Source: Gemmatimonadota bacterium (lineage in GTDB: Bacteria; JBHIER01; G020348925). Taken from it: a stretch of 49,022 nucleotides of DNA. Location: positions 3,056,904 to 3,105,925 of the forward strand of contig CP070758.1 of NCBI GenBank assembly GCA_020348925.1, given 5' to 3'. The notes beneath the pieces are model-generated. The model had not been told where the DNA came from. It did no database searches and was given only the letters and a program-made list of their open reading frames with translations. Positions 16,682 to 25,970 of the stretch are shown one piece after another. Position numbers and translations under genes: made by a program. Within the stretch, counting starts at the first letter, position 1. Each line of letters begins with the position of its first letter.

Positions 16682-17887
16682 ATGTCGTACTTTCATGTGA
16701 TTTCTGAGGCGATATCGGATATTCGGGAGGGTAAGATTCTTATTGTCGTCGATGATGAGGATCGGGAGAACGAAGGCGATTTTATCATGGCCGCGGAGAA
16801 AGTCACGCCGGAGGCGGTGAATTTTATGGCCATGTTCGGGCGCGGTCTTATCTGTGTTCCTATGGAGGGCAGTCGTCTCGATGCCTTGGATCTGCATCCC
16901 ATGGTGAACGAGAATACGGCTAAGATGGGAACCATGTTCACTGTGTCCGCTGATGCGGTGGAGAACACGACGACAGGTATTTCGGCGCACGATCGCGCCG
17001 AAACCATTCGAGTTCTCGTGGACCCCCGTTCGCAGCCCGGAGATTTGGCCAGACCCGGCCACGTTTTTCCTCTGAGGGCCATGGACGGGGGTGTCTTGCG
17101 GCGAGCGGGTCATACTGAGGCCGTGGTCGATTTGGCCAGATTGGCCGGTTTTTCCCCGGCAGGGGTGTTGTGCGAGATTATGGATGAGGATGGTACCATG
17201 GCCAGAGTGCCGCGGCTTCACCGCATCGCGCAAGAGCATGGTCTCAAGATGATTACGATCGCAGATTTGATTAAATATCGCCGCCGCACCGAAGTGCTCG
17301 TACAGAAGATCGCAGTGACTCGGCTTCCGAGTAAATTCGGACAGTTCGATCTCCATATGTACGAGAGCAAAATTACGGGGAGTCACCACATTGCTCTTGT
17401 CAAAGGGGATGTGGCTCAGTGCGAGAATGTGCTCGTTCGGGTGCATTCGCAGTGTCTCACAGGCGATGTCTTCCGGTCCATGCGCTGCGATTGTGGAAGC
17501 CAGTTGGAATACGCCCTGAGGAGAATTGAGGAAGAAGGGTGTGGGGTTGTTCTCTACATGCGTCAGGAGGGCAGGGGTATCGGGTTGGCGAACAAGATCC
17601 GGGCCTACGAGCTGCAGGATGAGGGCAAAGATACGGTGGAGGCGAACGAAGCGCTCGGCTTTCCCGCGGACCTGAGAGACTATGGCATCGGTGCCCAGAT
17701 TTTAGCCGATCTCGGGTTGTCGACCATTCGCATTATGACCAACAATCCCTACAAAGTTGTCGGATTGGAAGCGTATGGATTGACCATCATGGAACGGGTG
17801 CCCGTTGAAATTCCCGCCAATGATATGAACAAACGTTATTTGCAGACCAAGAAGGATAAACTGGGTCATCTCCTCTCCCTTGGGTAG
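16682..17887 (+). CDS. ribBA: bifunctional RibBA: 3,4-DHBP synthase and GTP cyclohydrolase II
   Basis: 401 aa, both halves complete. The N-terminal DHBP synthase half (about 1-200) makes dihydroxybutanone phosphate from ribulose 5-phosphate and has [33 protein letters not shown] and [12 protein letters not shown]. The C-terminal GTP cyclohydrolase II half (about 205-401) has the zinc site [18 protein letters not shown], the catalytic RQEGRGIGL and NPYKVVGLE. It starts about 10 bp after ribE. GTP cyclohydrolase II commits GTP to flavin synthesis, so the gene placed after the riboswitch gives feedback on both precursors. Confidence 0.97.
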   Translation: MSYFHVISEAISDIREGKILIVVDDEDRENEGDFIMAAEKVTPEAVNFMAMFGRGLICVPMEGSRLDALDLHPMVNENTAKMGTMFTVSADAVENTTTGISAHDRAETIRVLVDPRSQPGDLARPGHVFPLRAMDGGVLRRAGHTEAVVDLARLAGFSPAGVLCEIMDEDGTMARVPRLHRIAQEHGLKMITIADLIKYRRRTEVLVQKIAVTRLPSKFGQFDLHMYESKITGSHHIALVKGDVAQCENVLVRVHSQCLTGDVFRSMRCDCGSQLEYALRRIEEEGCGVVLYMRQEGRGIGLANKIRAYELQDEGKDTVEANEALGFPADLRDYGIGAQILADLGLSTIRIMTNNPYKVVGLEAYGLTIMERVPVEIPANDMNKRYLQTKKDKLGHLLSLG

Positions 17888-17938
17888 GAACGCGGTTCCT
17901 GCGGTGTGTGAGATCCTGTTGGTAAAGGAGGTTCGGAA

Positions 17939-18400
17939 ATGAAAGAGATCAAAGGTCAGCTTACTGCGGCAGAGAGAACGTTCGGAATTGTCGTCAGTCG
18001 TTTCAACGAGTTTCTTACCTCACAATTATTGGAAGGGTGTTTGGACTGTTTGAGACGCCACGCAGCGGACGAGAACAAGATTGAGATCGTTTGGGTACCA
18101 GGATCCTTTGAGATACCCTATGCCGCACGGAAAATGGCTGAGAGCGCAAAGTACGATGCCGTCATCTGCTTGGGAGCTGTTGTCCGGGGCTCAACGCCTC
18201 ACTTCGAATATATTGCGGCTGAAGTGGCGAAGGGAGTGGCCCAGACGGCCCTTGTCACAGGTGTGCCCACGATATTCGGTGTCGTAACGGCCGATACCCT
18301 GGAACAGGCCATTGAGCGGGCCGGCACGAAGGCCGGCAACAAAGGGTGGGATGCGGCGCTGAGCGCCGTGGAAATGGCCGATCTTTTCACGCAAATGTGA
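17939..18400 (+). CDS. ribH: 6,7-dimethyl-8-ribityllumazine synthase
   Basis: 153 aa, normal length. It condenses the RibD-pathway pyrimidine with dihydroxybutanone phosphate and usually forms 60-subunit shells or pentamers. Motifs: [15 protein letters not shown], the substrate loop [28 protein letters not shown] with the catalytic histidine, and NKGWDAA near the end. AAAGGAGG before the ATG is a near-perfect ribosome site. Last gene of the riboflavin operon. Confidence 0.97.
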   Translation: MKEIKGQLTAAERTFGIVVSRFNEFLTSQLLEGCLDCLRRHAADENKIEIVWVPGSFEIPYAARKMAESAKYDAVICLGAVVRGSTPHFEYIAAEVAKGVAQTALVTGVPTIFGVVTADTLEQAIERAGTKAGNKGWDAALSAVEMADLFTQM

Positions 18401-18407
18401 GGCCGAT

Positions 18408-18427
18408 TCAACCATCGGTTGAGTTTT
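18408..18427 (+). terminator. weak terminator-like hairpin after ribH
   Basis: TCAACC (18408-18413) and GGTTGA (18417-18422) form a 6-bp stem with a 3-nt loop followed by GTTTT. It may partly separate ribH from nusB; the T run is short. The rest of the 151-bp gap to nusB holds no obvious element. Confidence 0.35.
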
Positions 18428-18551
18428 CACTTGCTTTTACTGGTGATAAAACCTTTATTTAGAACGAAATGGCGGTGAATGCTCCATTTTCCGATGTTGA
18501 AATGAGCTCGCATGGAGTGGAGGGAGTGTTCGTCTGAGAGGCAGGGGTACT

Positions 18552-19007
18552 ATGGGACACAGACGTATGGCCAGAGAGTTGGCACTGCACGCGCTCTATT
18601 CGGTCGAAATGACGGGGGATCCAGTGGACACTGTCCTCAAGGATGTTTCCCGGTGGCGGAAATACTCGCGCGAGGCGCTGCTGTATGCGACGCGATTGAC
18701 AACGAATGTTTCCGAGCATCTGACTGAATGTGACCGTCTGATTGAGGAGACGGTGCGACATTGGGAGTTGTCGCGAATTGCTCTCCTCGATCGCATTATT
18801 TTGAGGATGGGAATTTGTGAGCTCCTCTTGGAAGGCGATGTCCCCTCCAGGGTGGCCATTGATGAAGCCATCGAATTGGCCAAAAAGTACAGTACTGAAA
18901 AATCGGGAGGTTTCGTCAACGGAATATTGGATACCATTCACAAGAAACACATGTCTCATGTGTCCCAGGAGAAGAACAAGATTTCTTCTGAGACAACGTT
19001 CACTTAA
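18552..19007 (+). CDS. nusB: transcription antitermination protein NusB
   Basis: 151 aa all-helical NusB fold. It binds boxA RNA with ribosomal protein S10 and aids rRNA transcription. MGHRRMARELALHALYSVE at the start and ILRMGICELLLEGDVPSRV with NEAIELAKKYS-like sequence (DEAIELAKKYSTEKSGGFVNGILD) at the end are typical. AGGGG precedes the ATG. Placement after ribH is a common gene order in bacteria. Confidence 0.94.
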   Translation: MGHRRMARELALHALYSVEMTGDPVDTVLKDVSRWRKYSREALLYATRLTTNVSEHLTECDRLIEETVRHWELSRIALLDRIILRMGICELLLEGDVPSRVAIDEAIELAKKYSTEKSGGFVNGILDTIHKKHMSHVSQEKNKISSETTFT

Positions 19008-19009
19008 AG

Positions 19010-19735
19010 ATGCGATACGGAATTATTTCGGATATACACGGGAATCGAGAGGCGTTGGACGTGGCCGTGCGATATCTCGAATCGGTCGGAGTGGATACGT
19101 TTATCTGTGTGGGTGACATCGTAGGCTATGGGGCCGACCCGACGCAATGTCTGGATACAGTGAAAGGATTGACCGATGCCGTGGTGGCCGGGAACCACGA
19201 TCATGCTGCGGTGGGGCGGTCGGATATCGAGAATTTCAACCAACATGCAAAAATGGCTGTCTTATGGACATCCGAGCAACTGAGTGGAGAGAACAAGGAC
19301 TATCTTGGGTCACTCCCCATGATGCTGCAGCTCGATGATGCCCTCATCGTCCATTCGACGCCCTTCCAACCTGAAAAATGGTACTATCTTTTGACCCATT
19401 TTCAGTTCGTGGCAGCGTTTCAACAGTTTACGGAGCGAATCTGTTTTATCGGCCATTCCCACCAACCCGTTGTTTTTGAAAAAGGGAAACAGCACACAGG
19501 GCCTTTGCAGGGGGCGACCTTTTCCCTGTCGGATGGGTCGCGATATATCATTAACGTCGGGAGTGTCGGTCAGCCTCGCGACAACGATCCCCGTTTGTCC
19601 TGCTGCATATACGATAGCAGTGCGATGACTGTTGAATTGATCCGTTTGGAGTACGACGTCACGTTGGCCCAGGACAAGATTCGGAAAGCGGGCCTGCCTG
19701 AATATCTGGCCCAACGGTTGGCTCATGGCGAATAA
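19010..19735 (+). CDS. calcineurin-like metallophosphoesterase (YfcE/DevT-like family)
   Basis: 241 aa with all five blocks of the dinuclear metal site: SDIHGN at the N-terminus, GDIVGYGADP, GNHDHA, VHSTP and GHSHQP. The GDIVGYGxxP variant is typical of a family annotated as metallophosphatase or phosphodiesterase of unknown substrate. The start is 2 bp after the nusB stop, so the two are translationally coupled. Cytoplasmic, no signal peptide. Confidence 0.88.
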   Translation: MRYGIISDIHGNREALDVAVRYLESVGVDTFICVGDIVGYGADPTQCLDTVKGLTDAVVAGNHDHAAVGRSDIENFNQHAKMAVLWTSEQLSGENKDYLGSLPMMLQLDDALIVHSTPFQPEKWYYLLTHFQFVAAFQQFTERICFIGHSHQPVVFEKGKQHTGPLQGATFSLSDGSRYIINVGSVGQPRDNDPRLSCCIYDSSAMTVELIRLEYDVTLAQDKIRKAGLPEYLAQRLAHGE

Positions 19736-19786
19736 TCGGTGAGGCGTTCCGGCCGTCTGAGAGCCGGGAGAAGGGAAACGTTCGGT

Positions 19787-22700
19787 ATGATTGACAGAAT
19801 TGTCACCAAGATTTTTGGGACGAAGCATCAACGAGACGTGAATAAGATAAAGCCTCTCGTCGAGGAGATTCATGGCCATGTCGAGAGGTTCAGACATCTC
19901 TCCGATGAGGACTTGCGAGGCAAGACCCGTGACTTTCAGAACAGGATCGAGGCTCATGTTGGTCACGTCAGGGCCGAGATCCAGAGTTTAAAGAACCAAC
20001 TTCAGAACCTTTCGATTCAAACCGACGAAGAGTTAAACCTTGAAACCATTCGAGGCGAGATTGACCGCCTTGAGGAGGAAGAGCTCGCTCTGTCAGATGA
20101 GATTCTTGATGAACTCCTCCCCGAGGCTTTCGCCACTGTTCAGGAAACCTGTCGGCGTATGATGGGCAAGTCATGGAAGGTCTGTGATCAAGACATCACA
20201 TGGGGGATGGTTCCTTTTGATGTCCAGCTGATCGGGGCTATTGTGCTTCATCAGGGAAAAATTGCCGAAATGGCGACCGGCGAAGGGAAAACCCTGGTGG
20301 CGACCATGCCGCTCTATCTGAACGCGTTGACGGGGAGAGGTGTTCATCTCGTCACGGTGAACGACTATCTCGCTCGTCGAGACCGGGAGTGGATGGGTCC
20401 CATATACGAGTTTCTCGGACTGACGGTGGGTTGTATTCAAAACGAAATGAATCCAGAACAGCGCAAGAGAGAGTATGGGTGCGACATCACTTACGGCACG
20501 AACAATGAATTCGGTTTTGATTATCTTCGGGACAATATGGCCGTTCGAGCGGAGGATCGGGTGCAGAGGGGCCACCACTACGCTATTGTCGATGAGGTGG
20601 ATTCTGTCCTCATCGACGAAGCCCGAACGCCGCTCATTATCTCTGGGCCGGTATCGGAGTCCACCCACCACTTCCGCGAGATGAAGCCAATGGTCGAAAA
20701 ACTTGTTCGCAGTCAGAGTCGGCTGGTGAATGAAATTGTGGTCCGGGCCGATAGGCTGCTCAAGGACGGGCAGGAGTACGAAGCCGGCATTGAGCTTCTT
20801 CGGGCTCACAGGGGATCCCCCAAGCATAATCGCCTGACGAAGCTGCTCCACGAGCCCGGCACCAAGAAACTCATGACTCGGGTGGAGATGGACTATATGA
20901 GGGACAAACGGATGGGTGAGATTGATGAGGAACTCTATTACAGCATCGATGAACGGGGCAACACCATTGATCTCACGGAGAAAGGGCGCGAGACCCTCTC
21001 ACCCCGCGATCCCGAATTTTTCGTACTCCCAGATTTGGCGGAGGAGCTCTCTCGCATCGAGGGTGACGAGTCACTCTCGTCCGAGGAACGCGGGAAGCAG
21101 CACCAGAACGTTCACAAGATCTACGCCGAGCGAAGCGAAAAAATCCATAATATTCAACAGTTGCTCAAGGCCTATTCCCTCTTTGAAAAGGATGTCGAGT
21201 ATGTTGTGGATCAGGGGCGCGTGATGATCGTGGACGAGTTTACCGGACGGCTCATGCCGGGGAGACGTTACTCCGATGGGCTCCATGAGGCCATTGAAGC
21301 CAAGGAGGGAGTGACCATCGAACGGGAGACTCAAACTCTGGCGACCATCACGCTTCAGAACTATTTTCGTCTCTATGACAAATTGGCCGGAATGACGGGA
21401 ACGGCTGAAACCGAGGCACCGGAATTCTATGAGATTTACAAGCTGGATGTGGTTGTCATCCCGACGAATGAATCCATCCGGCGACCCGATTATGAGGACA
21501 GAATCTTCAGGACGCGACGGGAGAAATACAATGCCGTCGTCAATGAGATCGAGGAATGGCACAGAATCGGTCGCCCCATATTGGTTGGAACAGTAAGCGT
21601 TGAGGTGTCCGAGACCTTGAGCCGGATGTTGAAACGAAAGGGTATTCTTCATTCGGTGTTGAATGCCAAGCATCATCAGAAGGAGGCCGAAATCATCGCT
21701 CACGCCGGAGAACGCGGATCGGTGACACTGGCGACCAATATGGCCGGTCGAGGGACGGATATCAAACTCGGTCCGGGTGTGGTCAAACATCCCAACTGCG
21801 CTCTTGTCGATCCAAACCCCGGGGAGGAGGTCTGCCCGTATCTGAATGAATACCGATGCCACGAGCGCGTGCCGTGCGGCCTTCATATCATCGGCACGGA
21901 GCGGCACGAAGCGCGCCGGATAGATCGTCAGCTGCGTGGGCGGAGCGGTCGCCAGGGCGATCCGGGATCCTCCCGATTCTACCTCTCCCTGGAAGATGAT
22001 CTCATGCGCCTCTTCGGCTCTGAGCGAATCTCCGGAGTGATGGATCGATTGGGCATCGAGGACGGGGATGTTATTACGCATCCTATGGTCACGCGGGCCA
22101 TCGAGCGGGCACAAAAGCGGGTTGAGGCGTATAACTTTGATATCCGGAAACATCTTCTCGAATATGATGATGTCATGAACCAGCAGCGGACGGTGATTTA
22201 CGACCTCCGGGGCCACGCTCTCGAAGGTGAGGATCTTCGAGAAGAATATCAGACCATGCTTCGCGACGTCGTGGCTCAAAAAGTCTTTCAGTACGCGGGT
22301 GATGAACATCCCGATCAATGGGATCTCAACGGACTTCGGGAGGATGTCGGTCGAACCCTGCTCGTTACCGTGCCTCTTTCCGGAGAGGAGCGGTCATCCC
22401 TGAAGTCCGAGGATCTCCAAGAGCAAATTGAAACATTGGCACAGGATTATTATACACAGAAGGAAAAGGCCCTTGAGCCTGAGATGATGCGACAGTTGGA
22501 GCGCATGGCAATGCTGAAGGTGATCGATGAACGGTGGAAGGAACATCTGTATGAGATGGACCAGTTGAAGGAGGGGATAGGACTTCGTGCCTACGGACAG
22601 AAAAATCCTCTCATTGAATATAAGCAGGAGGGATATCGGATGTTCGTCGATCTCTTGGATCGGATTCATGAGGAGGCCGTGAGTTTGGTCTTCAAGGCCC

Positions 22701-22942
22701 AGTTGGTTCGGGAGCCGGTGCCGGATTCACGCCTCGGGAGAACGCCACTACGGGCTGTCCACGATACAGGGGAGGGTCTGAGCTACCGAAGATCCCCGGT
22801 TCCTGCAGAACTCCACCGGCGAGAAGCCGAAATGCCGAGGATCGGGAAGCGCGAACCGGTTCGGGTTGGCCAGAAAGTGGGGCGGAATGATCCTTGCCCT
22901 TGCGGCAGCGGCAAGAAGTACAAAAAGTGTTGCGGCAGATAG
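19787..22942 (+). CDS. secA: preprotein translocase ATPase SecA
   Basis: 1051 aa from the ATG at 19787 (AAGGGA about 12 nt upstream; an earlier GTG frame extension lacks family similarity). SecA drives proteins through SecYEG. Walker A MATGEGKT is at about 162-169 and DEVDSVLIDEARTPLI carries the Walker B site. VDEFTGRLMPGRRYSDGLHEAIEAKEGV, TNMAGRGTDI and GRSGRQGDPGSS are all present. The C-terminus ends in the zinc-binding SEC-C motif NDPCPCGSGKKYKKCCG. Walker A sits about 60 residues later than in E. coli because of a charged helical insertion (about 55-110), a trait I know from Bacteroidetes/Chlorobi SecA. An extra four-cysteine stretch lies just before LHIIGTERHE (see findings). Confidence 0.97.
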   Translation: MIDRIVTKIFGTKHQRDVNKIKPLVEEIHGHVERFRHLSDEDLRGKTRDFQNRIEAHVGHVRAEIQSLKNQLQNLSIQTDEELNLETIRGEIDRLEEEELALSDEILDELLPEAFATVQETCRRMMGKSWKVCDQDITWGMVPFDVQLIGAIVLHQGKIAEMATGEGKTLVATMPLYLNALTGRGVHLVTVNDYLARRDREWMGPIYEFLGLTVGCIQNEMNPEQRKREYGCDITYGTNNEFGFDYLRDNMAVRAEDRVQRGHHYAIVDEVDSVLIDEARTPLIISGPVSESTHHFREMKPMVEKLVRSQSRLVNEIVVRADRLLKDGQEYEAGIELLRAHRGSPKHNRLTKLLHEPGTKKLMTRVEMDYMRDKRMGEIDEELYYSIDERGNTIDLTEKGRETLSPRDPEFFVLPDLAEELSRIEGDESLSSEERGKQHQNVHKIYAERSEKIHNIQQLLKAYSLFEKDVEYVVDQGRVMIVDEFTGRLMPGRRYSDGLHEAIEAKEGVTIERETQTLATITLQNYFRLYDKLAGMTGTAETEAPEFYEIYKLDVVVIPTNESIRRPDYEDRIFRTRREKYNAVVNEIEEWHRIGRPILVGTVSVEVSETLSRMLKRKGILHSVLNAKHHQKEAEIIAHAGERGSVTLATNMAGRGTDIKLGPGVVKHPNCALVDPNPGEEVCPYLNEYRCHERVPCGLHIIGTERHEARRIDRQLRGRSGRQGDPGSSRFYLSLEDDLMRLFGSERISGVMDRLGIEDGDVITHPMVTRAIERAQKRVEAYNFDIRKHLLEYDDVMNQQRTVIYDLRGHALEGEDLREEYQTMLRDVVAQKVFQYAGDEHPDQWDLNGLREDVGRTLLVTVPLSGEERSSLKSEDLQEQIETLAQDYYTQKEKALEPEMMRQLERMAMLKVIDERWKEHLYEMDQLKEGIGLRAYGQKNPLIEYKQEGYRMFVDLLDRIHEEAVSLVFKAQLVREPVPDSRLGRTPLRAVHDTGEGLSYRRSPVPAELHRREAEMPRIGKREPVRVGQKVGRNDPCPCGSGKKYKKCCGR

Positions 22943-22955
22943 CGATACTTTTTTT
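22922..22955 (+). terminator. intrinsic terminator overlapping the secA stop codon
   Basis: AAAAAGTGTTGC (22922-22933) pairs with GCGATACTTTTT (from 22942) with two G-U wobbles around an 8-nt loop, and the right arm runs into seven T. The stem includes the last SecA codons, so the SEC-C coding end doubles as half of the terminator. Confidence 0.65.
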
Positions 22956-23040
22956 AAAGACCAAGGGAAATGTGCAGGCCTGGTCTGACGTGATGAACTG
23001 GGATGAGTACACTTCTTGAGAGACGGGACTTTTTTTGTGT

Positions 23041-23589
23041 ATGCCTGAGACGTTGAAATTCAGAGTGGTGTTCAAAATTCTGAAGCTGTGGCTCAAATTG
23101 CAGCACGAGGATCGGATGATCCATGTCAACAAGATCCTTGATGATGCTGAGAGCATCATGGTCTGTTTCCCGGATGGCTTTGAGGATGGGGTTGGTGCCC
23201 ATAAAGTTCTGCCCTATATTCGAGAACGGTTCCCGAAGGGGAAGATAACGGTTTTCGTTTCACGCATTAATCTGGAAAAGGTGCGCAAGAGCCCGTACAT
23301 CGACAACTTCATCTCTCTCTCAGAAAAGGATTTCAATTTGAGTTCACTACCGGCAAGAGATCTCATAAACAGGGTCAAATGGATGGGATTTGATGTGGCC
23401 CTCGACTTAAATCACTCCTTTCATCTACCCACTGCGTATCTGTGCTATCGGAGCGGTGCGAAGCTTCGAATTGGGCTCAGCAATCGAGACGCGGCTCCGT
23501 TTTTCAACTTCGAGATTGTCTCCATGCAAGACGAGAAAGCAAAAAAAGATCCGCTCATCAGTATCATCAGAGTCTTGCAAATAGTATAA
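23041..23589 (+). CDS. half-length GT9 (heptosyltransferase-like) protein, N-terminal domain only
   Basis: 182 aa from the ATG at 23041; TTG at 23035 is also in frame and neither has a good ribosome site. The sequence resembles the N-terminal Rossmann domain of glycosyltransferase family 9: IMVCFPDG, GAHKVLPYIRERFPKGKITVFV, MGFDVALDLNHSFHLPTAYLCYRSGAKLRIGLSN. The C-terminal nucleotide-sugar binding domain, with the HDSGPMHLA motif, is missing, and the frame ends where that half should begin. It could be a truncated gene or a dedicated single-domain protein. A complete GT9 gene follows 343 bp downstream. Confidence 0.6.
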   Translation: MPETLKFRVVFKILKLWLKLQHEDRMIHVNKILDDAESIMVCFPDGFEDGVGAHKVLPYIRERFPKGKITVFVSRINLEKVRKSPYIDNFISLSEKDFNLSSLPARDLINRVKWMGFDVALDLNHSFHLPTAYLCYRSGAKLRIGLSNRDAAPFFNFEIVSMQDEKAKKDPLISIIRVLQIV

Positions 23590-23932
23590 CTGCGGTTATG
23601 ATAAAAATTCTTGAAACCTGAAGTCTGCCCGGAGCAAAGCGGCAGCTCTTATTCCTGCGGACGCAGAGCCTGCCTCGCAGGTATTCCGGAGAATCTCCCC
23701 GAGGGGTGCAACAGACGCTCTCGTCAGTTGATTTATGAAGAATCCAAGTGTCAAGACCTGAAAGATATTGCACACTTTTGCCTGAGTACTCTCTTTCGTG
23801 AGTTCGGTGATGTATTTTTATGTGTTCCAGAATGTCTGCAAATAAGAAAGAAGCCCAACCATTCACTGCCGCTGCGAGCGAAGCGAAGCACTGTCCCTGG
23901 TTCTCAAGTGAGATGGCGGAGTCTGGATCATA
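23590..23932 (+). other. hairpin-rich noncoding gap between two GT9 genes
   Basis: 343 bp without a convincing gene. A run of short perfect hairpins occupies 23654-23706: CCTGC/GCAGG (23669-23681), GGAG/CTCC (23688-23698), CCCC/GGGG (23697-23706) and CTGCG/CGCAG (23655-23666). Further on GCGAGCGAAGCGAAGC (about 23876-23889) resembles a short repeat I know from other bacterial genomes. Frames of about 100 codons exist on both strands, but their proteins are cysteine- and arginine-rich with no family resemblance and no GT9 C-terminal motif. Confidence 0.4.
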
Positions 23933-25015
23933 ATGAAGATTACTGTCGTGCGTCTGAGTTCTCTCGGTGATACCGTTTTAATCACCCCGATTCTGAGGGC
24001 TCTTAAAAATCGATTTCCGGATGCACACATTTCTGTGTTGGTGAAAAAGGAGTACACACCAGTTTTTTTTGAAAGTCCGCACGTTGATGAGCTGATTGCA
24101 TTGGATGTTCAGGGTCCGCATCGCGGAGTGGGTGGTCTGCTGCGATTGACAAAAGAGCTCAGAGCGCACGAGTCCGATCTCTTTCTTGACCTCCATCGGA
24201 ACCTCCGCAGCCGGTGGATCACAGTCGGGATCAAGGCAAAGAGAAAAATGGCCTACAACAAGAGACACTGGTCGCGCTGGGCACTCGTCCATGCGAAATG
24301 GTTGCCCATGGAAACCCGTCATACCGTTGATCTTTATTTTGATGCATTGCGTCCACTGGGAATTGAATCGAGACAGAGAGTGCCCGAAATTTTCCTGAAG
24401 GACGAGGAGATCTTCGCAGCCAAGAAAGTATTGGCCAACGCGGGCATCGTCGAGGGGAGGGAGATCATTGGGATACACGTCGGTGCTCGGAGTGAGGTGA
24501 AGCGCTGGCACCCGGTCCGTTTTGCACACATCGCCGATGCGTTCCAGGAGCAAGGGTGGCAGACAGTGCTCTTCGCCGGAGAAGCTGACCGACAGTTTTT
24601 GAAGGAAGTCTGCGCCGCCATGCACGCCAAACCTCCGGTTTTCATTCAACCCTCACTTCGTCGACTGATGGCGCTGATTGACCGGTGTTCCGTCTTTGTG
24701 TGTCACGACTCGGGACCGATGCATCTGGCTGTTGCTCGAAAGGTTCCTGTCGTGGCCCTGTTCGGGCCGACACATCCGAAACTCGGATTCTGGCCTCTGG
24801 GAGAAGGAGACATCGGCTTGACGGCCAATGTGGAATGCAGTCCGTGCAGTCTGCACGGCACGAGGCCGTGCCGAAAAAAACTGAAGGAATGTATGGAGTA
24901 TATTTCGGAAGATCGTGTCTGTGAGGCCGTCGTTCATTCATTACGGAATCCAGGGGAGGAGATCCATGTCAGAGCGGAAAGAAGCCCTGTTCTACAAAAG
25001 GCGAGACGACGGTAA
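23933..25015 (+). CDS. glycosyltransferase family 9 protein (ADP-heptose:LPS heptosyltransferase-like)
   Basis: 360 aa, the full family length. GT9 enzymes add heptose to lipopolysaccharide inner core from ADP-heptose at the inner membrane. N-terminal Rossmann: MKITVVRLSSLGDTVLITPIL with the conserved SSLGD turn, then a FLDLHRNLRSR loop. C-terminal domain: GIHVGARSEVKRWHP and CHDSGPMHLAVARKVPVVALFGPTHP, the nucleotide-sugar site. A later CSPCSLHGTRPCRKKLKECM stretch is the usual cysteine-rich GT9 end. The presence of this gene suggests an outer membrane. Its 3-prime end overlaps the next gene by 50 bp. Confidence 0.9.
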   Translation: MKITVVRLSSLGDTVLITPILRALKNRFPDAHISVLVKKEYTPVFFESPHVDELIALDVQGPHRGVGGLLRLTKELRAHESDLFLDLHRNLRSRWITVGIKAKRKMAYNKRHWSRWALVHAKWLPMETRHTVDLYFDALRPLGIESRQRVPEIFLKDEEIFAAKKVLANAGIVEGREIIGIHVGARSEVKRWHPVRFAHIADAFQEQGWQTVLFAGEADRQFLKEVCAAMHAKPPVFIQPSLRRLMALIDRCSVFVCHDSGPMHLAVARKVPVVALFGPTHPKLGFWPLGEGDIGLTANVECSPCSLHGTRPCRKKLKECMEYISEDRVCEAVVHSLRNPGEEIHVRAERSPVLQKARRR

Positions 25016-25964
25016 GATAGATTGTCTGCTGTGCCCCCGTGGATGCCGCCTGGCTGAGGGGGAGGTTGGAGCCTGCCTGGGCCGCAAGCATGAAAACGGA
25101 ATCCTGTATGCTGACAATTATGCGAGAACGGTCTCCATGGCCGTTGATCCGATTGAAAAAAAGCCCTTGTATCATTTCTACCCCGGAAAACAAATACTTT
25201 CCATTGCGCCCAATGGATGTAATTTCGCTTGCTCCTACTGCCAGAATTGGGAAATATCCCAGACGGTTGTCCCGACGAGAGAGCTCTCTCCACATCAAGC
25301 CGTCGAGGCGGCCCGGAGGGTTCGTTCCGTCGGCATTGCCTATACGTACACGGAGCCCCTGGTGTGGTACGAATACCTCCTCGATACGGGTACCCTGATA
25401 CACAAGGCCGGTATGGTCAACGTCCTTGTGACAAACGGCTATATCAATGAGGAGCCGCTCCTGAAACTGTTACCAATTATTGATGCCCTGAACATTGATG
25501 TCAAATCCCAGGCGGACTCCTTTTATCGGTCCCACTGTAAGGGTCGGCTCGAACCGGTGCTGAGAACCGCTCGCATCGCAAAGAGGAGCGGGTGTCATGT
25601 CGAAGTGACCAACCTTCTCATTCCCGGATTGAATGATGCCGACGAAGACATCGAGAGCATGGTCGAATGGGTAAGCGATCTGGGAGTTGATACGCCTCTT
25701 CACTTTTCTCGCTATTTTCCCCATTACAAGTGTGATCTCCCTCCTACGTCGGCGGAGACTTTGCAAAAAGCTTACGCCAAGGCGAAAGAACGACTCCGCT
25801 ATGTCTACATAGGAAATATTTCTGTGGACGGGGCCAGCAACACCTATTGCTTCAACTGCGGCTCCCTCCTGATTTCTCGGCAAGGCTATACCGTCCACGC
25901 AGCGCATCTGAAAATGGACAGGTGTGCTGTCTGTGGTGCCCACGCTGATTTCAGAGGTGTGTGA
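24966..25964 (+). CDS. amrS: AmmeMemoRadiSam system radical SAM enzyme (AmrS, PflA-like)
   Basis: 332 aa from the ATG at 24966, chosen for GGGAGGAG a few bases upstream; the in-frame ATG at 24915 lies deeper within the GT9 gene. N-terminal cysteines 20, 23, 27 and 37 form the CLLCPRGCRLAEGEVGAC motif of this family, and the radical SAM cluster motif is CNFACSYC (C85, C89, C92). YTYTEPLVW and NIDVKS match the pyruvate formate-lyase activase-like core. The C-terminal end has two more cysteine pairs (CFNCG, CAVCG). The MEMO and AMMECR1 partners named in the system are not in this window. The substrate is not established. Confidence 0.88.
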   Translation: MSERKEALFYKRRDDGKIDCLLCPRGCRLAEGEVGACLGRKHENGILYADNYARTVSMAVDPIEKKPLYHFYPGKQILSIAPNGCNFACSYCQNWEISQTVVPTRELSPHQAVEAARRVRSVGIAYTYTEPLVWYEYLLDTGTLIHKAGMVNVLVTNGYINEEPLLKLLPIIDALNIDVKSQADSFYRSHCKGRLEPVLRTARIAKRSGCHVEVTNLLIPGLNDADEDIESMVEWVSDLGVDTPLHFSRYFPHYKCDLPPTSAETLQKAYAKAKERLRYVYIGNISVDGASNTYCFNCGSLLISRQGYTVHAAHLKMDRCAVCGAHADFRGV

Positions 25965-25970
25965 ATTTCA

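Noticed and set aside
21071-22318. A 415-codon open frame on the minus strand
   Set aside because: Antisense to the conserved helicase core of secA.
23611-23970. Open frame of 119 codons in the GT9 gap
   Set aside because: Cysteine/arginine-rich, no ribosome site, no known family, and it overlaps the start of the conserved GT9 gene.
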